Positions 43,864 through 52,384 of a stretch of 64,000 nt of DNA are shown in pieces (within the stretch, counting starts at the first letter, position 1; every line of letters begins with the position of its first letter). This DNA comes from JBHHUI01 sp965248775 (GTDB lineage Bacteria; Chloroflexota; Anaerolineae; Anaerolineales; JBHHUI01): contig OZ252150.1 of the NCBI GenBank assembly GCA_965248775.1, forward strand, positions 2,542,001 through 2,606,000, given 5' to 3'. A model generated the notes under the pieces. That model worked only from the letters and a program-made list of their open reading frames with translations, searched no databases and had not been told where the DNA came from. The position numbers and the translations under genes are program-made.

Positions 43864-45171
43864 TTAACCTGTTAGCTCCGCAACCGCCGCCAACGCCGCC
43901 TCTTCCACCAGGGCAGCAGCGCCAGCAGCGAGAGGCGTGCCCCCGGTTGACGACACCGTGCTTATGCGCGCTTTCGGCTGCTCAGGGGGATCATAACCAT
44001 CCTCAGTCAGGATGTAGCGAATATCGTCATTCGCGCAACCTACGATGTGGGGTAACAATCCCTGTACATTCTGCTTAATATTGGTGCCGATAGCGGAGTA
44101 TGGCTCACCAGGGATAGCGACTAGCACCGCATCGCCCAAGCGCAGGGCCTGCACTTCCGTGTTGAAGACTTTAGTATCCAAGAGCTTCTCAGTCCACTCA
44201 GTGCTGTAATTCATGAACCGGCAATGACTCTCAAGCTGCTCCCTGCTTTGCAACGGCAAGGTCAGAGGTACAGTCGCCACCCCCAACCCGGAGCAAACGC
44301 CGGTCTCAATCCCCGCCGCTACCCGCAACACCGCACCGCCTACACCCATCCCAAACCTTTCAACCTCGTCGAAGGACCCCCAGAAAACAGGGTAGTTCTC
44401 TTTGTACATCTCGTCATAGATATTCTGCTTCGGCTGATACGGGAACCGCACGGGATTGATGTCGCCGGCCGCTCCATTGAGAAACAATGCCAGCAGCCCC
44501 TCACCCAGCGCGTTCTCGATCACCGGACTCGCATAGCCAGGAAAATCTGCCGACCAGAGGTGGTTGCGATAGTCCAGAACTAGCGCGTGACAAGCAAAGT
44601 TGTAGAGCACCCCCAGTGGACGCCCGCCCGCATCCAGACGGATCACCGAAAGCTCGCTGTCCGCATCCAAGGCCGGGTCTCGCCGGTTGATCGTGAACTC
44701 CGAAACATCGCCGCTTCCATACCCGATCGTTGCCTCCACCATCTGCGACGCGGCTTTCTCCACCCCTGCCACAATCGCCTCTCGCACATACTGCTGGAGA
44801 TCCGTAAAATCGTCACCACCCCAAAACGTACAGACCTCCGGCGCCGAGTGCGTGTGTGAGCAGGCCAGGAGAACGTTCGCAGCCGGTATGCCCGTGCGCG
44901 CCTCCACCTGCTCTCTCACCGACTGGGTGAACTCAAGGGATACTAAGATCAAATCTAAAGCCACGATCGCTACCTGCACCGCGTCCAAGCGCGCCACGAA
45001 CACCTTGGCATACAGGGGATCCGCCATTCCGATCGCATCCCCATTCCGACCAACATAACCCCTCATGTCAACTTCTGGTGGGGGTTGCAGCAGCGGGTAC
45101 CCAGACATGAGACCCGGCCTCTCCGGCGTGATATCTGCCCTGGCCAGCCTTACCTCAAATATCGAACTCAT
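43864..45171 (-). CDS. Neutral/alkaline ceramidase N-domain-like hydrolase, tandem copy 3
   Basis: The most divergent of the three copies, 435 residues. Seen: the same core with HTHSAPEVCTFWGGDD and NGAAGDINPVR. The N-terminal QMFEGSPEMGG loop is replaced by QPPPEVDMRG, and the C terminus has an extra loop (DPPEQPKARISTVSSTGG) in place of the CYAVNRYE stretch. These loops flank the active site in ceramidase-like folds, so substrate preference probably differs. It is the first copy to be transcribed in the minus direction; the IS1 element follows it. Confidence 0.85.
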   Translation of the reverse strand: MSSIFEVRLARADITPERPGLMSGYPLLQPPPEVDMRGYVGRNGDAIGMADPLYAKVFVARLDAVQVAIVALDLILVSLEFTQSVREQVEARTGIPAANVLLACSHTHSAPEVCTFWGGDDFTDLQQYVREAIVAGVEKAASQMVEATIGYGSGDVSEFTINRRDPALDADSELSVIRLDAGGRPLGVLYNFACHALVLDYRNHLWSADFPGYASPVIENALGEGLLALFLNGAAGDINPVRFPYQPKQNIYDEMYKENYPVFWGSFDEVERFGMGVGGAVLRVAAGIETGVCSGLGVATVPLTLPLQSREQLESHCRFMNYSTEWTEKLLDTKVFNTEVQALRLGDAVLVAIPGEPYSAIGTNIKQNVQGLLPHIVGCANDDIRYILTEDGYDPPEQPKARISTVSSTGGTPLAAGAAALVEEAALAAVAELTG

Positions 45172-45212
45172 TGCGTATCTCCTTTTCTATCAGCAGCTCC
45201 CGAAATCATTTA

Positions 45213-45300
45213 TCCGAAACCTATCGTTGCCTCCACCCTACGTGATGCGGCATTCTCCATACCCCAGCAATCGCGGAAATAATTTCCTCTCGCAGGTCGG
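45213..45300 (-). pseudogene. Fragment of a fourth ceramidase-like copy
   Basis: About 88 bases resemble the segment of the three paralogues that encodes V-R-E-A-I-V-A-G-V-E-K-A-A-S-Q-M-V-E-A-T-I-G-Y-G. On the minus strand it reads DLREEIISAIAGV and then, shifted, NAASRRVEATIGFG. The stretch ATCGTTGCCTCCACC is identical to the intact genes. The array was therefore longer once. Confidence 0.65.
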
Positions 45301-45373
45301 AATGCACTTTCGCGTGCATTGGGCCAAGCTAAGGGGCTGAATGTATTTGAGAAGCAGCTTTCGCCGTCATCAG

Positions 45374-47053
45374 CTATTCCTGGGATTGTGCCAAAGCGTG
45401 AGAGTAGTGTCTTTGGGCATACTCATCAGAAATCAATTGATCACGTAGATCTGCTCGCACATCCTGAGGCGATCGCTTGGCCGGTTCGCCCCAACCTCCA
45501 CCCCCGGAATGGCGGAAGATTATCTCATCGCCGGGACTCAAATCGAACTGACCGGTAATGGGGAATGGATCCGGAACCGAGCGACTGCTAAGAACCCGGA
45601 TCTCGTTAGGAGCAGCATATTGGCCACCCGCAATTCCGAAAGTAGACAAAAATGAAGGGTTCTCATACGCCCAAGCGAATGTCATTTCCTGGAGCACTTT
45701 CACAGCCACAATGTCACCAGTTCCCCCCTGATACTCCCCCGCCCCACATCCATCTTGTCGAAATTCATATTGGTTGAAGTGGAGAGGATAACGTGTTTCA
45801 AACACCTCCACATTTGGAAGGATAAGGGAACCCAGGGTATTTGTAGCAGCAAGTACATTGAGCCCATCAGCCCCGCGAGAAGCTCCTTGGCCTGGCTCAA
45901 CCATATGCAAGTACGCAACAAAATGTTCGTGTGTTTCGGGGTCATGGCCGGACAGATTGCATTCCAGGATTCTTCCCCACGCGCCGCAAACTCGATCTGG
46001 AACAGCCTCAGCCCATGCCTTCCAACACAAATGGATGATCTCGATGCCGGGAGACCAGGTGCAGGTTCCGACCGGAGAGGGGGCTGTGGGGTTGACGATG
46101 CTCTCTAGAGGTGCAATGATCTTGACTGGCCGGTAAGTACCTTCGTTGTGAGGTATATTTGAGTCGACAATAGTGTTCAATGCCGCGTAGACCGCGGACA
46201 TGGTATTGGATAGAGGGCTATTGCGAGGGTCTGCAATCTGCCGATCCGTACCAGTGAAATCAATTTCGCAGGTATCGTCTCTAACCCGAATGCATACCCG
46301 AAGACTCACGAAATTTCCGTCTGCCAGTTGCAACTTCTCCTCGCCGTAATACTCGCCATCTGGTATCGTTTGTAACTCCGAGCGCATTCGACGCTCACCG
46401 TATGTAAGAATCTCTTCCAGATAGCCTTGCAACAGCTTCAGTCCAAACTCCTTACCAATCTCTCGCAGAAACTCTGCCGCCTTATGGATTGCACCGATCA
46501 TGGCTTCAAAATCGCTCCCAACATTCTCCGGCTCTCGATTGTTGGCCAGCACCAGATTTATTACATCCTCTCTCCTCTCACCTTGCTGCACGAGTCGCAG
46601 GGGCGGAATCCGCAAGCCCTCCTGGAAGATCTCGGTCGCCCCGGGCATGAACCCTCCCGAGTGCCCACCACCAATATCTATGTGATGCCCTCGCACTCCG
46701 GCAAAAAAGGAGAGCGCATCATCCACAAACACCGGCATGGCCAGAATGATGTCCGGGAGATGCGAGCCAGCTGCCAAGTACGGATCGTTTGATGCGAAGA
46801 GGTCCTCTGGTCTGATGTCGTCAAAACTTGCCAAGATACTCTTAATCGATTCGGCTGCTCCGCCGGTGTGAATCGGCAAGCCATCAGCCTGTGCAATTAG
46901 ACGTCCTTGCCCGTCGGTCAGGAAACAGGAAAAATCATGACCATCGGTGAAGATAGGACTCCGCGCGCTTCGCTCCACGATGGTTCCCATCTGTTGCGTG
47001 ATGGTGTCCAGCTTATGCCACAGAGTTGAAAGTGTGATGGGATCGATTTCCAT
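45374..47053 (-). CDS. Hydantoinase B / oxoprolinase family subunit (second cluster, copy 1)
   Basis: A 559-residue HyuB-family protein. Seen: IDPITLSTLWHKLDTITQQMG, the FASNDPYLAAGSHLPD loop, GVRGHHIDIGGGHSGGFMPGATEIFQEGL, and the C-terminal HSGGGGWGEPAKR motif. It is shorter than the first-cluster HyuB (618) and of the classical hydantoin-utilisation B type. Its partner HyuA lies directly upstream (47153). A second B subunit with about two thirds identity by eye is at 50531, so HyuA may pair with two alternative B subunits. Confidence 0.92.
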   Translation of the reverse strand: MEIDPITLSTLWHKLDTITQQMGTIVERSARSPIFTDGHDFSCFLTDGQGRLIAQADGLPIHTGGAAESIKSILASFDDIRPEDLFASNDPYLAAGSHLPDIILAMPVFVDDALSFFAGVRGHHIDIGGGHSGGFMPGATEIFQEGLRIPPLRLVQQGERREDVINLVLANNREPENVGSDFEAMIGAIHKAAEFLREIGKEFGLKLLQGYLEEILTYGERRMRSELQTIPDGEYYGEEKLQLADGNFVSLRVCIRVRDDTCEIDFTGTDRQIADPRNSPLSNTMSAVYAALNTIVDSNIPHNEGTYRPVKIIAPLESIVNPTAPSPVGTCTWSPGIEIIHLCWKAWAEAVPDRVCGAWGRILECNLSGHDPETHEHFVAYLHMVEPGQGASRGADGLNVLAATNTLGSLILPNVEVFETRYPLHFNQYEFRQDGCGAGEYQGGTGDIVAVKVLQEMTFAWAYENPSFLSTFGIAGGQYAAPNEIRVLSSRSVPDPFPITGQFDLSPGDEIIFRHSGGGGWGEPAKRSPQDVRADLRDQLISDEYAQRHYSHALAQSQE

Positions 47054-47152
47054 AATTGCCTCCGCGCCTCAACGTTATCGACGAGTCGTTTGAGAATACC
47101 TTATCCTGCCGGAGTTCCTGCTGGAGTTCAAACCACAATCTCCTCGCAGTCG

Positions 47153-49255
47153 CTAATTATCTTTATTCCTCATAGTTACGAAATTACCCCAAGAATCTAC
47201 ACTCAATGTCTGCCCTGGAGCGACAATAACCGTTGTGGCAACTTCCTCCACAATGACTGGCCCCTTAGCAACAAATCCCGAACCCAAGTCCTCGCCCCTG
47301 AAAACGGGCGTATCGAAATATTCACCAGGATTTGGGAAATAGGCGGAGCGAACCATAATCGGCTCCACTTCAACTGAATTGCTTTCGTCATGCACTCCAC
47401 CAAAATCAGACTGTGACATTACATTCCCTGTCTGCCCGATGGCCACCACCCGCAGGTTCACAACCTCAATCCCATCCAATGATTTATCAAAGCCATAAAG
47501 TTCCTTGTGGCGTGCATTGAAACGCTGCCCCAGCGCTGTTAGGTCCGCATCCTCCGTGAGGTCTTCCTCTAACGGCACCTCAATCTCAAAAATCTGCAGA
47601 TGGTACCGCATTTCCACCGACCTGGTAAGCCTCATAGAGTCCGACTCGACACCTTCCGATAGAAGGATTTCGCGCCCCAAGCTTTCTAATTCGCTAAAAA
47701 TGCCGCGCGCTTTATCAAAATCGAGGTCTCCCAGCCGCGTTATATAGCTACGGACAAAATCATGCCGCAGGTCGGCGACAAGCATACCCATCGCACAAAA
47801 AACAGGGGCTAGACGTGGACTCAATGTTCGATTGATTCCGAGGTCCTGGGCAATCATTGACGCGCAAAGAGAACCTGCACCGCCCGCGGCCACTAAGCCA
47901 TAGTCACGAATATCTTCTCCTTTCTCGAAAGAGATCCGGCGTATGGCATCCGCCATCTGCTGATTGGAGACTTTTACAATCCCGGCCGCGGCCTGCTCAA
48001 GAGACAAACCAAGAGGCTTGGCAATTCGCTCGCTGATGACCTCCCGCGCCTTTCCTTCGACAAGCGGCATCTCGCCACCCAGGAAAAAGGCAGGATTGAT
48101 AAGCCCCAGCGCTAAATAGGCATCCGTCACTGTGGGCTCGGTGCCCCCCTTTCCGTAACAGGCGGGGCCAGGATCCGCACCAGCGCTCTGGGGACCCACA
48201 TGTAGTATGCCCCCTGAATCAACGTGAGCAATGCTGCCTCCACCGGTTCCAATCGTGTGGATGTCGATGCTAGGCGTCTGGATGTAGTGACCGCCTATGT
48301 CTGTAAAATCGTGCAATATGGGCTGACCGTTCTTAATCATGGACACGTCAAAACTGGTACCCCCCATATCCATCAGGACTAGATTAGAAGAGGCAATCAG
48401 CTCACCGAAAAACGTCGCCCCAGTTACTCCCGCCGCGGGGCCAGAAAGAAGTGTATTTATCGACATGCGAGAGGCGTACGCCACGTCCATCAGCCCCCCA
48501 TTACTCTGAGTGACCATGAGGTTTGCAGTCATCCCATTTGTCCTCAAATGTTCTTCCAGATCGGTCAAATAACTGGATACCGTTGGTTGAACAAAGGCAT
48601 TGACAACTGTGGATGATGTCCGCTCATATTCCTTCATGGTCGGAGAAACATCGGAAGACAAAGAGACTGACCATATCCCATCCTCTTGGTCAATCATCTC
48701 CTTTATCTGTTGTTCGTGCTTAGGGTTGGCAAATGAGAACAAAAGCGACACGGCTATCGACTCGACACTTTCCTCTTTGAAGAATTTAATGGTTCTGTCC
48801 ACATCGTCTCTATTGAGCTCGGTGACCACCCCTCCTTCACTATCAATACGCTCACGTACACCAATGCGAAGATAACGAGGAACCAAAGGCGGTTGAGGCC
48901 GGGCCGTAATATCCCACATCGCCGCCTGCGTGGCCCCAATGCGGCCACACCTAATCTCCAAGACATCCCGAAAACCTTCGGTTGTAATAAGACCCACCTT
49001 CGGTCCCTCTCCCTGAACCATGGCATTCGTCGCCACAGTGGTCCCATGAACGAAAAATCGTACCTTCGCCAAAAAATTCGGTAGCGACATCTTCATGAAA
49101 GCCGCTGTCTTCTCAAGTACGTTCAGAACGCCCAAGGACGGATTCTCCGGCGTCGAGGGAGACTTGAATGTCAGATATTTCTCACCTTCACTACTGAGCA
49201 GAACCAGATCTGTAAAAGTACCGCCTACATCAATCCCGACTGTAAGATCCTTCAT
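47153..49255 (-). CDS. Hydantoinase A / oxoprolinase family ATP-dependent subunit (second cluster)
   Basis: A 700-residue HyuA-family protein. Seen: the phosphate loop VGIDVGGTFTDLVLL (residues 6-20), FVHGTTVATNAMVQ, DMGGTSFDVSMI, TIGTGGGSIAHVD, QSAGADPGPACYGKGG and VAAGGAGSLCASM. It lies between the two HyuB genes and next to the phosphotriesterase-family gene. It provides the ATP-dependent activation of a lactam, hydantoin or enol for its B partner. Confidence 0.92.
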   Translation of the reverse strand: MKDLTVGIDVGGTFTDLVLLSSEGEKYLTFKSPSTPENPSLGVLNVLEKTAAFMKMSLPNFLAKVRFFVHGTTVATNAMVQGEGPKVGLITTEGFRDVLEIRCGRIGATQAAMWDITARPQPPLVPRYLRIGVRERIDSEGGVVTELNRDDVDRTIKFFKEESVESIAVSLLFSFANPKHEQQIKEMIDQEDGIWSVSLSSDVSPTMKEYERTSSTVVNAFVQPTVSSYLTDLEEHLRTNGMTANLMVTQSNGGLMDVAYASRMSINTLLSGPAAGVTGATFFGELIASSNLVLMDMGGTSFDVSMIKNGQPILHDFTDIGGHYIQTPSIDIHTIGTGGGSIAHVDSGGILHVGPQSAGADPGPACYGKGGTEPTVTDAYLALGLINPAFFLGGEMPLVEGKAREVISERIAKPLGLSLEQAAAGIVKVSNQQMADAIRRISFEKGEDIRDYGLVAAGGAGSLCASMIAQDLGINRTLSPRLAPVFCAMGMLVADLRHDFVRSYITRLGDLDFDKARGIFSELESLGREILLSEGVESDSMRLTRSVEMRYHLQIFEIEVPLEEDLTEDADLTALGQRFNARHKELYGFDKSLDGIEVVNLRVVAIGQTGNVMSQSDFGGVHDESNSVEVEPIMVRSAYFPNPGEYFDTPVFRGEDLGSGFVAKGPVIVEEVATTVIVAPGQTLSVDSWGNFVTMRNKDN

Positions 49256-49349
49256 CTGCAGTTACCTCCGTCACTATAGATCCCGTACAGTTTCGCTAAT
49301 GAACTTGGCCAGACAATTCGCACGACCAAAGTCGATGTTTTCACGTCTT

Positions 49350-50483
49350 CTAGCTGGCAGGATTTGCCCGCTTCGACAAGCCGCCCATCTGCAAGAACCG
49401 CGTCGGATTGTCTACCAAGATTCCTCTTGTATTCTCATCCGTGAGGCCTCTCTGCATAAGTAGAGGTACAAAATTCCGCAATATGTGAGCGTAGCCCATT
49501 CCTCCATATCGTTTCAGCAGCGTCTTGACAAATATGTCGTGCGAAAGAAGTATTTGATCTTGGTATCCGGCATCAACTAACGCTGCGATACCCGCAGCGC
49601 TTTCCGAATCGCTGACTGCTTGAAAGAACTTGTTGCCGGAACTAGCAGTTGCTGGAGTGTACGAGGTGCCCGGGTGCGCCCACCCCCGCGTCGGAAAACG
49701 ATAGTCGAGCCCAATCATGTCATAACCAAGATAAGCCCCGGACTCCGCGACCTGCTGCTGGTACTCCTGATCAGAAAACGACGGGTTCATGTGGCATAGT
49801 ACAACATGCGAAAGATCCCCTCCCTCCTCGGCAATGATCCCCAACACTTCCATAGCCTGACGGCCGTAGCCAACAATGTGAACACTGAGGGGGGCGCCCG
49901 TTTCCCTCTGCGCCGTAGCGGCGGCACGCAGCGATTTCTCTTCGGATTCAACCATCGGGAGTGACACACCGATCTCACCAATAATCCCGGCCCGAATGCC
50001 ACTTCCCCTAACACCTACCATGAGATCCGTCACAAGTTCTTCCGCAATATCTTCCTTAGTACGGTGCTCAAAGTTCGCGGGATGAGCCAAGTGGATGTAG
50101 TAACCGCACCCCATGATCACATTCAGTCCAGTTCGTAAAGCAAACCGCCGCAGAGCCTTCGGATCTCTCCCTATCATGTCGAGAGTTACATCGACTACGG
50201 TGTTGCCCTCAGCGACAACGAATTCCATTAGTTCATCAGTAACAGCATCTTCGTCACCCATGAAGAGATTGTCTCGATTACCCAATGGGTTCATGCGCAA
50301 CTCGCCGAGGATCGGCATGGACACCGGGGATAGAGCCAGATGCTGCGCACTGGCCTCGAAGGGTTTCCTCCAGTAGCAGGAGAAATCGAAGAGCAAATGC
50401 TCGTGCGTCAATGTGATGCCGAGCTGAGAGGTAGAAACAGCCTCTAAGACTGTCTGCGCCATTCCATTTTTTCGCGAATCCAT
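49350..50483 (-). CDS. Phosphotriesterase-family metal-dependent hydrolase
   Basis: A 377-residue amidohydrolase-superfamily barrel. Seen: metal ligands His27 and His29 in LTHEHLLFD, a bridging acidic residue in GIIGEIGVSLPM (glutamate in place of the carbamylated lysine), HIVGYGRQ and LCHMNPS with the next histidine ligands, and LLSHDIF with the last catalytic aspartate. Relatives are lactonases and carboxylesterases rather than true organophosphate hydrolases. Between HyuB and HyuA genes, hydrolysis of a lactone, lactam or cyclic amide is the likely role. Confidence 0.87.
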   Translation of the reverse strand: MDSRKNGMAQTVLEAVSTSQLGITLTHEHLLFDFSCYWRKPFEASAQHLALSPVSMPILGELRMNPLGNRDNLFMGDEDAVTDELMEFVVAEGNTVVDVTLDMIGRDPKALRRFALRTGLNVIMGCGYYIHLAHPANFEHRTKEDIAEELVTDLMVGVRGSGIRAGIIGEIGVSLPMVESEEKSLRAAATAQRETGAPLSVHIVGYGRQAMEVLGIIAEEGGDLSHVVLCHMNPSFSDQEYQQQVAESGAYLGYDMIGLDYRFPTRGWAHPGTSYTPATASSGNKFFQAVSDSESAAGIAALVDAGYQDQILLSHDIFVKTLLKRYGGMGYAHILRNFVPLLMQRGLTDENTRGILVDNPTRFLQMGGLSKRANPAS

Positions 50484-50530
50484 TAGCCTACTCCAAGCAT
50501 CGCGCTGCCTTCATCTCAAATAGTGGGTTA

Positions 50531-52207
50531 TTAATGTGCTTCCGGGCGCACGTGCGGATAAAATTCGTTCACATACGCCTCGGAGATGACCCCGTCACGA
50601 AGGTCCGCCAATACTTTGCCCTCCGGTCGTTTCCCAGGATCGCCCCAACCGCCGCCTCCCGAGTGCAGAAAAGTAACCTGATCATTCACCCCCAAATTGA
50701 ACAGGCCCGCCACTGGAAAAGGATCGGGGGAGGGATTGCTGCTATCAATCCTAATCTCGCTCGGAGCTGCATACTGCCCATTATTCACGCCAAAGGTGGA
50801 CCAGAATGAGGACGTCTCAAAGACCCATCCTAAAGTCATCGGCTTCAAGGCCTCGATCCGTACTGCGCTTCCGGTACCGCCCTGGTATTCCCCAGCACCC
50901 GCCCCGTCTGTCCGAAATCCAAATTCAAGAATGCGAAACGGGTATTCCACTTCTAGAGTTTCTACATTGTCGATAACCAATGAACCCAGACAATTCGTCG
51001 GAGAGATCACGTTAATCCCATCCGCCCCTCTGATAGCTCCCTGGCCGCAAGTGACAATGTGAAGAAAGGTCACAAAATGCGCTGAAGTTTCGGAATCGTA
51101 ACTTGACAGATTTCTGGCCATTACTCTTCCCCAGGCACCGCAAACTTGATCCGGAATCGCTTGAGCGAGAGCTTTCCAACATAGATGAATAATCTCTATT
51201 CCTGGAGACCAGGTGCATGTTCCCACAGGGCCGGGAGATGCGGGATTCACGATAGTACCTAGCGGAGCAATGATCTCGACCGGCCTATAAGTACCTTCAT
51301 TATGGGGGATGGTCGGATCCACTACCGAATTGAGCCCGGCATAGACAGCCGATATTGTGTTAGATAGAGGACTGTTACGCGGATCAGCAATCTGTTTGTC
51401 GGTGCCAGAAAAATCTACCTGGACGCTCCCTCCCTGAATCCGGAGCTGCGCAACGATGCTCACGAAGCTGCCATCCTCCATCTGCATCTTTTCTTCCGCA
51501 AAATATTTCCCGTCGGGGATGTTTTCCAACTCGGATCGCATCCTTCGCTCGCCATATGCAAGAATTTCAACCAAGTATTCTTGTAATGAATCTGCCCCCA
51601 ACTGCGCAGCGATTTCCTGAAGATAGCTAATAGCCTTATGAATGGCACCAATCATCGCCTCGAAATCGCTTCGAACGTTGGTTGGTTCTCGATTATTTGC
51701 GAGCAACAGATTCATCACGTCTTCATGGATTCCCGTCTTACGCCCCAAACGCAGCGGTGGTATTCGTAAGCCTTCCTGAAAAATCTCCGTGGCACCCGGT
51801 GTAAAGCCGCCCGCATGTCCTCCGCCAATATCAATGTGGTGGCCTCGAACACCAACGAAGAAGCAAAGTGTATCGTCCAGGAACACTGGCATAGCCAAGA
51901 TCATATCTGGGAGATGAGACCCGGCCGCTAAATAAGGGTCATTCGCGATAAATATGTCTCCGCTAGCAATGTCATCGAAATAACTGATGAAACTCTTGAT
52001 CGTTTCCGCTGCTCCTCCGGTGTGAATTGGCAGACCATCCGCCTGAGCAACCAAGCGTCCTCGCCCATCCGTGAGGAAGCACGAAAAATCGTGTGCCATT
52101 GTAAAAATCGGGCTGCGCGCGCTGCGCTCTACAATGGTGCCCATCTGCTGCGTAATCGTATCCAGCTTATGCCACAGGGTCGACAAGGTAATGGGATCGT
52201 ATTTCAT
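50531..52207 (-). CDS. Hydantoinase B / oxoprolinase family subunit (second cluster, copy 2)
   Basis: A 558-residue paralogue of the HyuB at 45374 with the same motifs: DPITLSTLWHKLDTITQQMG, IANDPYLAAGSHLPD, GVRGHHIDIGGGHAGGFTPGATEIFQEGL and HSGGGGWGDPGKR. The two differ mainly in the region around residues 225-260 and at the C terminus. It lies right after the substrate-binding-protein gene, 47 bases before the phosphotriesterase-family gene. Two B subunits for one A subunit suggest two related substrates. Confidence 0.92.
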   Translation of the reverse strand: MKYDPITLSTLWHKLDTITQQMGTIVERSARSPIFTMAHDFSCFLTDGRGRLVAQADGLPIHTGGAAETIKSFISYFDDIASGDIFIANDPYLAAGSHLPDMILAMPVFLDDTLCFFVGVRGHHIDIGGGHAGGFTPGATEIFQEGLRIPPLRLGRKTGIHEDVMNLLLANNREPTNVRSDFEAMIGAIHKAISYLQEIAAQLGADSLQEYLVEILAYGERRMRSELENIPDGKYFAEEKMQMEDGSFVSIVAQLRIQGGSVQVDFSGTDKQIADPRNSPLSNTISAVYAGLNSVVDPTIPHNEGTYRPVEIIAPLGTIVNPASPGPVGTCTWSPGIEIIHLCWKALAQAIPDQVCGAWGRVMARNLSSYDSETSAHFVTFLHIVTCGQGAIRGADGINVISPTNCLGSLVIDNVETLEVEYPFRILEFGFRTDGAGAGEYQGGTGSAVRIEALKPMTLGWVFETSSFWSTFGVNNGQYAAPSEIRIDSSNPSPDPFPVAGLFNLGVNDQVTFLHSGGGGWGDPGKRPEGKVLADLRDGVISEAYVNEFYPHVRPEAH

Positions 52208-52295
52208 TAATGAGCAGGTTCAGATTGGGTGGTAATGAGTTGCGGCTCTGGTGGATATGGGACACGGTTCTTGTCCCGTAGCCCAAGTTCTTATA

Positions 52296-52344
52296 AAAAC
52301 AGAACGGGCGGGGACCAGCTCTCCATCGGCTGGCCCGCCGCCCG
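52296..52344 (-). terminator. Rho-independent-like terminator after the substrate-binding protein
   Basis: A GC-rich stem (CGGGCGGGGACCAGC 52305-52319 with its near-complement GCTGGCCCGCCGCCCG 52329-52344) is followed on the minus strand by TTCTGTTTTTATA. It lies about 40 bases behind the end of the substrate-binding-protein gene. It would reduce read-through into the hydrolase genes, a common device for making more binding protein than enzyme. Confidence 0.7.
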
Positions 52345-52384
52345 ACTGCTTATCCCGGTCTCAACAACTATAGCAAGATGAGCC

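Noticed and set aside
41167..45058. Repeated plus-strand open frames across the three ceramidase-like genes
   Set aside because: They are antisense frames kept open by the GC-rich codon use of the near-identical minus-strand genes; they have no ribosome-binding sites or family resemblance.
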